64,000 nucleotides of DNA from Flavobacterium sp. Leaf82 (GTDB taxonomy: Bacteria > Bacteroidota > Bacteroidia > Flavobacteriales > Flavobacteriaceae): the NCBI RefSeq assembly GCF_001422725.1, contig NZ_LMMA01000012.1, positions 242,967-306,966 on the forward strand, given 5' to 3'. Below the pieces are notes generated by a model, which was not told the origin of the DNA, did no database searches, and saw only the letters and a list, made by a program, of their open reading frames with translations. Position numbers and translations under genes: made by a program. Positions 18,991 to 27,185 of the stretch are shown one piece after another (position 1 is the stretch's first letter; the number at the start of each line of letters is the position of its first letter).

Positions 18991-21045
18991 TTGAAAAAAA
19001 ATTGTCAAATATTATTTTTTTTACTTATTGTTTTATCATTTGCTTGTAATAGAAAAAATCAGGTAAATAAAAGTATTGCGTCTTCAGAAGATAGCCTTCC
19101 CGTATATCTTAAATTAGCAAATGATATTAATTTGCCTTTAAGTTTCAAGCAAAAATACAATCAGAAATCTCTTGATATTATTTTAAATCAGAAGAACGAT
19201 TCCGTTAATAAAATAAATTTATTTAAAGTTGCCAATCGATATTACAATATGAGCGATTGGAAAGCATATCTTAAAACAACCAAATTAATTTTAGAGCGTT
19301 CGCGTATTACTAAAGATTCTGTAAATATGGCTAAGTCATACACTTATCTTGGTGATTATTATGTGTCTGTGTCTATTTCTGATAGTGCGTTTTTGAATTA
19401 TTTCAAAGCTGAGAAAATTTATATACGAATTGGTGATGAATATAATTTAGCAAAAACCTATCTCAGCAAAGCAAGTCTTCAATATAATGAAGGTGATTTT
19501 TTTGAAAGCGAAATAGCAGTTTTTAAAGCCTTGCGTAATTTAAAAGGACTAAAAAATGTAAACGATCAATATTATGAGTGTTATAATCTTTTGGGAATTC
19601 TATACAACGAAAGAGAAGAATATACTAAAGCCTTAGAATTTCAAAATAAAGCCCTGAAAGCTTTAGAAGATAAATCAATTCCCAGAGAACTTCATTTTAC
19701 AGCAACTTCATTAAATAATTTGGGTTTCATTTACATGAAAATGCACAATTATAAAGAAGCAAAATTATATTTTCAGAGAGGTTTAAATGAAAAAAGATTA
19801 TTCGAAGAAAATACAATTTTATATGCTATGCTGTTAGATAACCTTGCATATTCTAAGTTTAAACTAAAAGAGTCTGAGGATCTGCCAAAGTTGTTTTTCA
19901 GGTCTCTAAAAATTAGGGATAGTTTGATGTTGAAATCAGCAATAGTATCAAATAAAATTCATTTATCAGAATACTATGCGGCAAAAAAGGATACTTTCAA
20001 AGCCATTCAGTTTTCAAAGCAAGCTTTGATTTTATCTCGTACTTCAAGTAAGTTAAACAGCACATTAGCGGCCCTTAAACAAATTGCAGTTGTTGATCCT
20101 AAAAAAGAATCCATATACTCTAAAGAATATATCAGCTTAAATGAAAAACTGCAGAAAGCAGAGCGTAAGATGGGGGAAAAATTTTCCCGTATTGAATATG
20201 AAACCAACGAAATAAAAGATCAAAACTCAAACCTGCAGGAGAAAAACAAAACCCTTATTTACGTTTTTAGTATTTGCACCCTGATAGGTTTGTTTTTCTA
20301 TGTTTATAAAACCCAGCAAGCTAAGAACAGAGAATTAATTTTTAAGCAGCAACAGCAAATTGCAAATGAGGATATTTATAATTTAATGCTTTCCCAGCAA
20401 AACGATATCGAGTTAACCCGTATTAAAGAAAAGAAAAAAGTAGCGCAGGATTTGCACGATGGTGTTCTGGGCAGAATGTTTGGAGTAAGGATTAGTTTAG
20501 ACAGCTTAGATAAAGTTGAAGAAGCAGAAGCGGCTCCAAAACGAAAAAAATACCTCACAGAACTAAAGCATATCGAAGAAGATATCCGCGAAATTTCGCA
20601 TGATTTAAATCGGGAGAAGTCAGAATTAATTAATAATTTTATTGCGATTTTGAACAAATTGTTCGACGATCAGCAAAATACGTATGATTCAGAATTAATT
20701 ACATCATTTGATTCTAATATAAAATGGGATCTGGTTAGTAATGCCGTTAAAATTAATTTATACAGAATCATTCAGGAAGCCCTTCAGAATTGTAATAAAT
20801 ATGCTGATGCAAATACGATTACAATTGAATTTAAAAGTGAAATTGACCATTTAGTGCTCTCAATTTCTGATGATGGAGTTGGTTTTAATGCCAACAGAAC
20901 AAAAAACGGTATAGGTTTGCAAAACATTTATTATAGAGCTGCAGAATGTAACGGAACAGTGAACATAAAATCTGCCAAAGGAGAAGGAACGCTTCTTGTG
21001 ATTAAAGTCCCTATAGATCAGAAAATTAACCTACAGAATACATGA
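18991..21045 (+). CDS. TPR-sensor histidine kinase (HisKA_3 / NarX-like)
   Basis: The 684-residue protein starts at TTG. The N-terminus is hydrophobic and ends in a lipobox-like LSFAC (Cys19). Residues ~60-380 contain several tetratricopeptide repeats (pattern NLLGILYNEREEYTKALEFQNKAL; NNLGFIYMKM.NYKEAKLYFQ), then a coiled coil (~385-415), one membrane helix (~420-440), a second coiled coil, a HisKA_3 dimerisation domain with H489 (VAQDLHDGV) and a HATPase_c domain (EALQNCNKYA; DDGVGFN; NGIGLQNI). The TPR part is therefore expected outside the inner membrane. The stop overlaps the start of the following response regulator by ATGA, so the two are translationally coupled partners. Confidence 0.93.
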   Translation: MKKNCQILFFLLIVLSFACNRKNQVNKSIASSEDSLPVYLKLANDINLPLSFKQKYNQKSLDIILNQKNDSVNKINLFKVANRYYNMSDWKAYLKTTKLILERSRITKDSVNMAKSYTYLGDYYVSVSISDSAFLNYFKAEKIYIRIGDEYNLAKTYLSKASLQYNEGDFFESEIAVFKALRNLKGLKNVNDQYYECYNLLGILYNEREEYTKALEFQNKALKALEDKSIPRELHFTATSLNNLGFIYMKMHNYKEAKLYFQRGLNEKRLFEENTILYAMLLDNLAYSKFKLKESEDLPKLFFRSLKIRDSLMLKSAIVSNKIHLSEYYAAKKDTFKAIQFSKQALILSRTSSKLNSTLAALKQIAVVDPKKESIYSKEYISLNEKLQKAERKMGEKFSRIEYETNEIKDQNSNLQEKNKTLIYVFSICTLIGLFFYVYKTQQAKNRELIFKQQQQIANEDIYNLMLSQQNDIELTRIKEKKKVAQDLHDGVLGRMFGVRISLDSLDKVEEAEAAPKRKKYLTELKHIEEDIREISHDLNREKSELINNFIAILNKLFDDQQNTYDSELITSFDSNIKWDLVSNAVKINLYRIIQEALQNCNKYADANTITIEFKSEIDHLVLSISDDGVGFNANRTKNGIGLQNIYYRAAECNGTVNIKSAKGEGTLLVIKVPIDQKINLQNT

Positions 21046-21740
21046 CAGTTCACCCAAACGCCACAGATCCTCAATTAATTAAAAAGAATATATTGATTGT
21101 TGACGATCATCCTTTTATTATCGAAGGATATAAAAATGCAATAACACGCTACAATCCCAAGCAATATGAATTCCTGATTTCGCAGGCCCATGATTGTAAA
21201 TCAGGATACGATTTAATCAAAGATCCGGAAACCCCTAATTTTGATGTTGCTTTTTTAGATATCAGCATGCCGGCTTATGAGGAAAAAGATATTTTTTCTG
21301 GCGAAGATCTGGCAAAACTCATTCTCGATAAAATGCCAAACTGCAAAGTTATTTTATTAACGATGTATACAGAATTGCTTAAAATCAAAACCATAATAAG
21401 AACCATAAAACCCAATGGTTTAGTGATTAAAAACGATCTCACGTTTGACGAATTGCTTTTCGCGTTTGATAAAGTCATGAAAAATGATAAATATTACAGT
21501 CAGTCAGTTCAAAAAATACTGAATCAATCCCCACATAATTCAATAGAAATTGACGAGTTCGACAAGCAAATTTTATTTCATTTATCAAAAGGAACTCCAG
21601 TCGAAGATATGCCACAATATATTCCGATTTCTCTCAATGCAATCGAAAAACGAAGAGTAAGCTTAAAAGAACTACTAAAAATTAAATCAGGTTTAGACGA
21701 AGAATTAGTAAAAGAAGCCAAAAGCAAAGGACTTTTCTAA
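21042..21740 (+). CDS. Response regulator partner of the TPR histidine kinase
   Basis: The 232-residue protein has a receiver domain (~15-145) with acidic pocket VDDHP, phosphoacceptor D73 in VAFLDISMP, threonine in LLTMYT and a lysine in VIKND. The C-terminal ~60 residues (DEFDKQILFHLSKGTPVEDMPQ...IEKRRVSLKELL) are an HTH region of the LuxR/NarL kind, though shorter and more diverged than usual. The 4-nt ATGA overlap with the kinase gene and the NarX-like kinase type argue for a cognate pair. The output promoter is not identifiable from the window. Confidence 0.9.
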   Translation: MTVHPNATDPQLIKKNILIVDDHPFIIEGYKNAITRYNPKQYEFLISQAHDCKSGYDLIKDPETPNFDVAFLDISMPAYEEKDIFSGEDLAKLILDKMPNCKVILLTMYTELLKIKTIIRTIKPNGLVIKNDLTFDELLFAFDKVMKNDKYYSQSVQKILNQSPHNSIEIDEFDKQILFHLSKGTPVEDMPQYIPISLNAIEKRRVSLKELLKIKSGLDEELVKEAKSKGLF

Positions 21741-21764
21741 GAATTTTAGATTTAAGATGCAATC

Positions 21765-21806
21765 AAAAAAAAATCCTAACAACTTTAAAAGCTGTTAGGA
21801 TTTTTT
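21765..21806. terminator. Bidirectional terminator between response regulator and thiL
   Basis: AATCCTAACA (21772-21781) pairs with TGTTAGGATT (21793-21802), with A and T runs on both sides, between convergent genes. Confidence 0.87.
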
Positions 21807-21847
21807 ATATACTAATTGAATACTGAGACTGAATACTGCGACTAAAT

Positions 21848-22894
21848 TTACTCACTCAAAGCATCCCAACCACGAGCCTTTAAAGGAATTTGGGTATTTG
21901 CACGTGTAACTAAATTTATCCCTTCGCTTTCGTCTGCCATATGACCAATAACAGAGAAATTTGGATTTCCTTTTATTTTGTCGAAATCATTAATGTCGAT
22001 TGTAAATAATAATTCATAATCTTCACCACCATTAATAGCAACCGTTGTACTGTCGATATTAAATTCTTCGCAAGTCGAAATAAACTGCGGATCTAGCGGA
22101 AGTTTATCTTCGTATAAATTGCAACCCACTTTAGATTGTTTGCATAAATGAATAATCTCAGATGATAATCCGTCAGAGATATCAATCATCGAAGTTGGTT
22201 TAATTTCCAGAGCGTGCAATAAAGTACGAACATCTTTTCGCGCTTCAGGTTTTAACTGGCGTTCGATCAGGTAACTGTACATATCAAGATCAGGCTGACT
22301 GTTTGGGTTAACCTGAAAAACTTGTTTCTCGCGTTCAAGAACCTGTAAGCCCATATAAGCCGCACCAATATCACCCGTTACAACAAGTAAATCTGTTTGT
22401 TTGGCACCATTTCTATACACAATTTCCTCCTCATCAGCTTCACCAATTGCGGTAATACTAATAATCAGACCTTTTTGCGATGAGGTAGTGTCCCCGCCAA
22501 TAACATCAACTTTATATTCTTTTGCAGCGTGTGTAATTCCTTCAAATAATTCTTCTAAAGCTTCTAACGGAAAACGATTAGAAACAGCCACAGAAACCGT
22601 TATTTGTGTTGGTCTGGCGTTCATAGCACAAATATCAGACAGATTTACAACAACTGACTTGTATCCTAAATGTTTTAAGGGCATATAAGCCAGGTCAAAA
22701 TGCACGCCTTCAATCAATAAATCAGTAGAAACAACTACTTTTTTATCCTTAAAATCAAGAACTGCTGCATCATCACCAATACTTTTTAAAGTTGATTCCT
22801 GAGTAACATCAAAATTTTTGGTTAAATGTTCAATTAAGCCAAATTCACCTAATTGCGCTATACTCGTACGTTGCGGATTTTTATCTTCGATCAT
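21848..22894 (-). CDS. thiL: Thiamine-monophosphate kinase
   Basis: Phosphorylates thiamine monophosphate to the cofactor thiamine diphosphate. The 348-residue protein has the AIRS/ThiL fold with the metal-binding N-terminus (SIGDDAAVLDF), STDLLIEGVHFD, VVNLSDICAMNARP, VTGDIGAAYMG, and the C-terminal SMIDISDGLSSEIIHLC and NGGEDYELLF motifs typical of ThiL. It is a single gene with a promoter at 22925-22932 and a shared terminator. No other thiamine genes are in the window. Confidence 0.95.
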   Translation of the reverse strand: MIEDKNPQRTSIAQLGEFGLIEHLTKNFDVTQESTLKSIGDDAAVLDFKDKKVVVSTDLLIEGVHFDLAYMPLKHLGYKSVVVNLSDICAMNARPTQITVSVAVSNRFPLEALEELFEGITHAAKEYKVDVIGGDTTSSQKGLIISITAIGEADEEEIVYRNGAKQTDLLVVTGDIGAAYMGLQVLEREKQVFQVNPNSQPDLDMYSYLIERQLKPEARKDVRTLLHALEIKPTSMIDISDGLSSEIIHLCKQSKVGCNLYEDKLPLDPQFISTCEEFNIDSTTVAINGGEDYELLFTIDINDFDKIKGNPNFSVIGHMADESEGINLVTRANTQIPLKARGWDALSE

Positions 22895-22924
22895 TTCTTT
22901 TTAAGTTCCAAAGTTTCTAAGCCG

Positions 22925-22953
22925 CAAAGGTACAAAGGTTTTATCGAATTCAA
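22925..22953 (-). promoter_or_regulatory. thiL promoter
   Basis: TACCTTTG (22925-22932, minus strand) with a TTG 18 bp further upstream fits the Bacteroidetes consensus. The predicted leader is about 24 nt. I see no TPP riboswitch. Confidence 0.65.
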
Positions 22954-23395
22954 TGAGATGTTAACCGCGAACGCCTTATTTATGTATAGATATACGCTAA
23001 ACCCGACAGGTTTTTATCCCTGGGCTTCGGGCAATGTGATTAAGTTAAGGGGGAAATCTACAAAGTTACTTAACAGTTTAATCAATAAAGTAATTAGAAA
23101 AATCCGTTTTTATCAGCGTTTTCGCTTTAGCGAATCAGTAAAATCAGTGTCTAATTTTGACGCGGATAAAACAGATTTACTTCGTAAAAACGCAGATAAA
23201 AACGGATTTATTTTCTAAATGCTTAACTTAATGACATTAGGTTTCGGGACTGAAACGCCTTTACTCCAAAGAAAGACTATGTTTCTATGTGTTAGAATTA
23301 TAGAAAAGGCGAACGTCGTCTCAATCTTTTATGGATTTTCTTCTTTTACAAACAACATTTTTTTCAGATCTTTAAAAGAATTAAAAAAGATAAAA
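22954..23395. repeat. Gene-free stretch with a large hairpin repeat
   Basis: No convincing gene. 23100-23122 and 23187-23209 are inverted copies (22 of 23 bases match; core ATCCGTTTTTATC) enclosing ~64 bp. Near 23000 there is an AACCCGACAGGTTTTT fragment also found in the hairpin at 47363. These look like dispersed intergenic repeats of the genome. Confidence 0.6.
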
Positions 23396-24328
23396 ATGAA
23401 AACATTCGATATAGTTACACTAACCGTAAATCCTTCGGTAGATAAAAGCACCCATTTTTCAGGTCTAATTGCAGAGCAGAAAATTAGATGCGCAACACCA
23501 CAATTTGATGCCGGAGGCGGCGGAATAAATGTTTCTAAAGCTATTTCTCGCTTACGCGGAAATTCACTGGCGGTTTTTACATCAGGCGGACCAGTGGGCG
23601 AAATGCTGAAAGATCTAGTAAAAAAGGAATCAGTAGATTTTCAGGCAATTGAAACCAAAACCGCAACCAGAGAAAATTTTATTGCAGTTGATGACAATAC
23701 AAATTCTCAATATCGTTTTGGATTTACCGGAGATGTATTATCTGATTCAGAAGTAAAAGAAGTTTTAGAAAACATCTCAAAGTTAAAACCAAAATTCCTT
23801 GTTGCCAGCGGAAGTTTAAACGAAGGTTTATCAACTGATTTTTATCAAAAAGTAGCGAAAATTGCCAAAGAATCAAATTCAAAACTAATTGTAGATACTT
23901 CAGGAGAAGCCCTAAAGAAAGTTCTGGAAACCGGAGCCTATTTAATAAAACCCAATGTAGGCGAACTCGCAAAATTAGTTGGGGTAGAACGCCTGGAAAT
24001 GGAAGAAGTAAACGAAGCCGCTAAAAAAATCATTGCAAAAGGCGGAGCTGAGATTGTCGTAGTTTCTCTTGGTCCTCAAGGAGCAGTCTTAGTTACAAAA
24101 GACGATTATGAATATGTTCCTGCACCCAATGTTGCCAAAAAAAGTACCGTTGGAGCCGGAGACAGTATGGTAGGCGGAATAGTCTGGGCATTATCTCAAA
24201 ACAAAAGCCTGAAAGAAGTAATTCGTTGGGGAGTTGCCTGCGGATCAGCTGCAACAATGAACGAAGGAACACAATTGTTTAAATACGAAGATGCAAATCG
24301 TCTGTTTGAATGGTTGAAGAATAAATAA
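23396..24328 (+). CDS. pfkB: PfkB-type 6-phosphofructokinase (PFK-2 like)
   Basis: Ribokinase-fold sugar kinase of 310 residues. It resembles E. coli PfkB closely at diagnostic places: FDAGGGGINVSKAISRL (substrate glycines), VDTSGEAL, KPNVGEL, VVVSLGPQGA and the catalytic loop STVGAGDSMVGG with its anion hole and base Asp. PfkB converts fructose-6-phosphate to the 1,6-bisphosphate; the related 1-phosphofructokinase or tagatose-6-phosphate kinase activities cannot be fully excluded, but there is no fructose transport system next to it. The frame extends 59 codons upstream into repeat DNA; ATG 23396, preceded by an A-rich AAAAAGATAAAA, is the family start. Confidence 0.9.
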   Translation: MKTFDIVTLTVNPSVDKSTHFSGLIAEQKIRCATPQFDAGGGGINVSKAISRLRGNSLAVFTSGGPVGEMLKDLVKKESVDFQAIETKTATRENFIAVDDNTNSQYRFGFTGDVLSDSEVKEVLENISKLKPKFLVASGSLNEGLSTDFYQKVAKIAKESNSKLIVDTSGEALKKVLETGAYLIKPNVGELAKLVGVERLEMEEVNEAAKKIIAKGGAEIVVVSLGPQGAVLVTKDDYEYVPAPNVAKKSTVGAGDSMVGGIVWALSQNKSLKEVIRWGVACGSAATMNEGTQLFKYEDANRLFEWLKNK

Positions 24329-24365
24329 AAATCAAAATAAAACAAGACACATCCACAATCCATAT

Positions 24366-24536
24366 CGTAGAGACGCACAGCAGTGCGTCTCCACAACGTA
24401 ACCACAATTATTATATTCGACGCAATATCTCGTAGCGTATATTTCCTTAACTCTTTTCTTGTATCTCTTTTGTAAATTTTTTTTGTGCATAAAATGGGGT
24501 TACTGGGCGTTAGACGCACTGCTGTGCGTCTCTACG
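24366..24536. repeat. Paired inverted palindromes (REPIN-like)
   Basis: A 25-base sequence (24366-24390) recurs exactly inverted at 24512-24536. Each copy is itself a palindrome (AGACGCAC-AGCA-GTGCGTCT or its complement). Two facing REP-type palindromes separated by ~120 bp are the layout of a REPIN. No RAYT transposase gene is in the window. Confidence 0.75.
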
Positions 24537-24539
24537 TTT

Positions 24540-24580
24540 GTCAACAGGAAAAAAAAATACTTTTTTTATTTCCTGTTGAC
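24540..24580. other. Strong hairpin upstream of the DinB gene
   Basis: GTCAACAGGAAA (24540-24551) pairs perfectly with TTTCCTGTTGAC (24569-24580), with A/T runs inside. It may end transcription coming from pfkB or be part of the adjacent repeat. Confidence 0.55.
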
Positions 24581-24603
24581 AAACTGTTGTCACCGACCCT
24601 CAA

Positions 24604-24611
24604 TAATTTTG
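24604..24611 (+). promoter_or_regulatory. -7 box of the DinB gene
   Basis: TAATTTTG, 30 bp before the ATG at 24642; it matches TAnnTTTG. Confidence 0.5.
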
Positions 24612-24641
24612 AAGTATTAAAATAATTAAAACTTTAAAACC

Positions 24642-25124
24642 ATGAAAACATTAGCTGCCCAAGTAATTACGCCCGAAGATTTATTGAAACACTGGCAAGG
24701 TCATCGCGCCCTTACACGTCGTGTGATCGAATTATTTCCTGAAAAAGACTTCTTTGAATTTTCGATAGGAGGAATGAGACCTTTCGCTAAATTGGCCGAT
24801 GAACTTCTTGCAATTGCAGTTCCGGGACTTAAAGGAATTGTTACTAAAGAAGTCAAAGCATTTAGTGAAGAAGAATCAGAAAAATTGATTTTTAAAGCGC
24901 AATATCTTGAAAAATGGGATGAAGCAACTGCAGAACTTAATCAGTATTGGGAGAAATTATCGATAGAAGATTTCAATGAAAGCTTTAATCTTTTTGGTCA
25001 ATATGAATTTCCGGTAATTCAGAATATCCTGTATTTTATTGATAATGAAGTGCACCACCGCGGACAAGGATATGTTTATTTGAGAGCTTTAGGAATCGAA
25101 CCGCCTTTTTTCTGGGAAAGATAG
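24642..25124 (+). CDS. DinB-family protein
   Basis: The 160-residue four-helix-bundle protein of the DinB/YfiT superfamily resembles damage-inducible or thiol-transferase-like metalloproteins. The C-terminal motif DNEVHHRGQGYVYLRALG carries the usual metal-ligand histidines of helix 4; the early helix has KHWQGHRALTRR. The helix 2 position where many relatives have His reads FAKLADELL, so metal binding may be altered. The gene converges with a YafY-type WYL regulator, an association often seen for DinB proteins, but a functional link is inference. The substrate is unknown. Confidence 0.82.
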   Translation: MKTLAAQVITPEDLLKHWQGHRALTRRVIELFPEKDFFEFSIGGMRPFAKLADELLAIAVPGLKGIVTKEVKAFSEEESEKLIFKAQYLEKWDEATAELNQYWEKLSIEDFNESFNLFGQYEFPVIQNILYFIDNEVHHRGQGYVYLRALGIEPPFFWER

Positions 25125-25146
25125 AATTTTTGAAGAGTGCTAAATA

Positions 25147-25193
25147 AAAAAAACTCCTAACTATGAAATGAAATTCAGGTTAGGAGTTTTTTT
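25147..25193. terminator. Bidirectional terminator
   Basis: AAACTCCTAAC (25151-25161) pairs with GTTAGGAGTTT (25179-25189), between the DinB gene and the convergent WYL regulator, with A/T tails on both sides. Confidence 0.88.
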
Positions 25194-26151
25194 ATAATAA
25201 CCTTTTTCGGTTAACATCCAGTAATTCCAGCGTTCTGATTTTTAATCTTTCCGGTTCCAGAATTGTGGCATAATCACCAAACATTAGAAACCAACGCGGA
25301 AAACCGCTTTCTATATCGCGGCACATAAAAGTCATTTCTATTTTTCCGTCTACTTCTTTTTCAGATACATAACCGTGATATTTTCTTTCGAATTCTAAAT
25401 ATCGGGCAATTTTTTTATCAATTAAAATTCGGACTTTAGTCGTTGGGATTGTTTCATTTTTATTCAAGTAAGTTTCCAGAGCATCATGTTCTATTGTAAA
25501 ATCACAATCGGTTTTTTGAATACCCTGAATTCTGTCCGTTCTAAACTGGCGATAATCTTTCCTTAAATGGCAATATCCCAGAAAATACCAATTGTTATGA
25601 TCGTGAAAAACGCCTACAGGTTCTATATTTCTTGTGGTAGGTTCTTCGGCTTCCAGCGTTTTATACGATAAGATAATTTGTTTTTTTTCTGCAATACTTT
25701 CAAAAAGCAATGCCAGAGTATTGGGCGATTTATCATGAAAAAGCGGTTCTGCAGTTTGCATGACAACCCTGGATTCAATATTCGAAAGCCAATCTTTATC
25801 CGTACTTCTCAAAACCGATTTCAACTTATACATCGCAGCTGCATAATGTGATCCAAGAGAAGGATCTGTAAATTTTTGCATTAACTTTTCGGCAGCAATA
25901 AAACTGCTTACTTCTTCGCGCGTAAACATGACCGGAGGCAAACGATAACCATCCATTAAAGCATAGCCAACTCCGGCTTCGCTGTAAATAGGAACTCCGG
26001 AAGCTTCAAGAGTTCGAATATCTCTGTAAATAGTTCTTAGGCTAACTTCAAAACGGTTTGCCAATTCTTGTGCTTTTACAATTTTTTTAGATTGTAACTG
26101 AATAAGAATAGCGACAATTCGGTCGAATCGTTTTGGAGTTTCGTCAAGCAT
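25192..26151 (-). CDS. YafY-type HTH/WYL transcriptional regulator
   Basis: The 319-residue regulator has an N-terminal DeoR-like winged helix (~8-60; VKAQELANRFEVSLRTIYRDIRTLEASGVPI), a middle segment, and a WYL ligand-binding domain (~140-215; RNIEPVGVFHDHNNWYFLGYCHLRKDYRQFRTDRI) with a C-terminal WCX-like extension. Such regulators sense nucleic-acid or small-molecule ligands; the target is unknown. It faces the DinB gene and shares a terminator with it. Confidence 0.9.
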   Translation of the reverse strand: MLDETPKRFDRIVAILIQLQSKKIVKAQELANRFEVSLRTIYRDIRTLEASGVPIYSEAGVGYALMDGYRLPPVMFTREEVSSFIAAEKLMQKFTDPSLGSHYAAAMYKLKSVLRSTDKDWLSNIESRVVMQTAEPLFHDKSPNTLALLFESIAEKKQIILSYKTLEAEEPTTRNIEPVGVFHDHNNWYFLGYCHLRKDYRQFRTDRIQGIQKTDCDFTIEHDALETYLNKNETIPTTKVRILIDKKIARYLEFERKYHGYVSEKEVDGKIEMTFMCRDIESGFPRWFLMFGDYATILEPERLKIRTLELLDVNRKRLL

Positions 26152-26204
26152 TTTTTTCTAAATTACCATCCCCAAGTTCGGGTTTGAGTTGAGGTTACAG
26201 GAAC

Positions 26205-26220
26205 CAAAGATACAAAGGTA
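26205..26220 (-). promoter_or_regulatory. Two overlapping -7-like boxes upstream of the WYL regulator
   Basis: On the minus strand TACCTTTG is directly followed by TATCTTTG; both match TAnnTTTG, ~55-70 bp before the ATG at 26151. Either could serve. Confidence 0.5.
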
Positions 26221-26236
26221 AAGATTCAAAGAAAAC

Positions 26237-26268
26237 AAAAAAGCTGTCCCAAATTGAGACAGCTTTTT
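26237..26268 (-). terminator. Terminator of the outer-membrane barrel gene
   Basis: AAAAGCTGTC (26239-26248) pairs with GACAGCTTTT (26258-26267); on the minus strand the stem is followed by TTTTTTG. Confidence 0.82.
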
Positions 26269-26289
26269 GATATTTGATTTAATATAAAC

Positions 26290-26904
26290 CTAGAATCTGT
26301 ACAAAAGACCAAATTGTGGCTGATCGAAAATGTTTTCAAATAAATTAATATTTAAATTAAAAGTATCTGATGACGCACCATTTTCTGGAGAAACACTATT
26401 ATAGGCTAACACATTAGCTAATGTAAAAGTTACCGCAATGTTTTTGGTTACAAAATAGTTTAAACCTACAGTAATGTCCGCAGTAATACTGTTATCCGTA
26501 TCTTCTATTCCTTCAATTTCAGTTTTATTTCTTCCAAATCCTAAACCGGCTTCAGCAAAAGCTTTAAAACGTTTTTTGTCTAATTCTAAAAAGTAGTATC
26601 TCGCAAAAGCACCAACGCCAAATACATCGGTTTTTGTTTCCGGAGCTTCTTCTTTTTCACTAGAGTAATTTAGTTTTGCCCCAACAGCAAATTTATCATT
26701 TAGTAAATAACCAAATTTTGGACTAAATCCATAATAATCGCTTTCTCCGCCCGTGCTAATTTTAATGGAACCTTCCAGGAACATATCTCCTTTTTCAAAA
26801 GTGACACCTTTTGCAGAGTTCATTTCAGAGTCTACTTCTTCTTGTTGCGCATTCGCAAATGAAAAAGTTAGCATCGATAAAATAATAAAAAATTTCGTTT
26901 TCAT
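26290..26904 (-). CDS. Outer-membrane beta-barrel protein
   Basis: The 204-residue protein has a signal peptide (MKTKFFIILSMLTFSFANAQ) and alternating-hydrophobic strands typical of small 8-stranded outer-membrane barrels (FGVGAFARYYF, ADITVGLNYFVTKNIAVTFTLANV), ending in aromatic FGLLYRF, a normal C-terminal barrel signature. It belongs to the general OmpW/OMP_b-brl type; the function (porin, adhesin or stress protein) cannot be assigned. It is a single gene with its own terminator. Confidence 0.85.
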   Translation of the reverse strand: MKTKFFIILSMLTFSFANAQQEEVDSEMNSAKGVTFEKGDMFLEGSIKISTGGESDYYGFSPKFGYLLNDKFAVGAKLNYSSEKEEAPETKTDVFGVGAFARYYFLELDKKRFKAFAEAGLGFGRNKTEIEGIEDTDNSITADITVGLNYFVTKNIAVTFTLANVLAYNSVSPENGASSDTFNLNINLFENIFDQPQFGLLYRF

Positions 26905-27107
26905 AATAATTGCTTTTAAATGTTTGTAAGATTAAAATTATGTTTTTACAATTTAAAAATCTGCAATAGCAATCAATCGAATCAAAAATGAAGTTATTGA
27001 GTTAATATTCTTACTTTTTAATAAGTTTTTACCTGTTTATTTTGAAGGAATAATGTTATATAAGTTGGGTTAACGCCATATAAATGGGAGGGAAATTAGT
27101 TTTTTAC

Positions 27108-27141
27108 AAACAAAAAACCCGACAACTTTCGTCATCGGGTT
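27108..27141 (-). terminator. lepA terminator
   Basis: AACCCGA (27116-27122) pairs with TCGGGTT (27135-27141); on the minus strand it continues into TTTTTTG. Confidence 0.8.
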
Positions 27142-27185
27142 CAATCTATATTCTATTCTCTTTATTCTTTTTTCTAAAAAAAAAG

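Noticed and set aside
22895-22960. TPP riboswitch in front of thiL
   Set aside because: The leader is only about 24 nt by the predicted promoter and lacks the conserved CUGAGA element.
22853-23218. 121-codon open frame on the plus strand
   Set aside because: It overlaps the thiL start and promoter on the other strand, and most of it is repeat DNA; no signal of a real protein.
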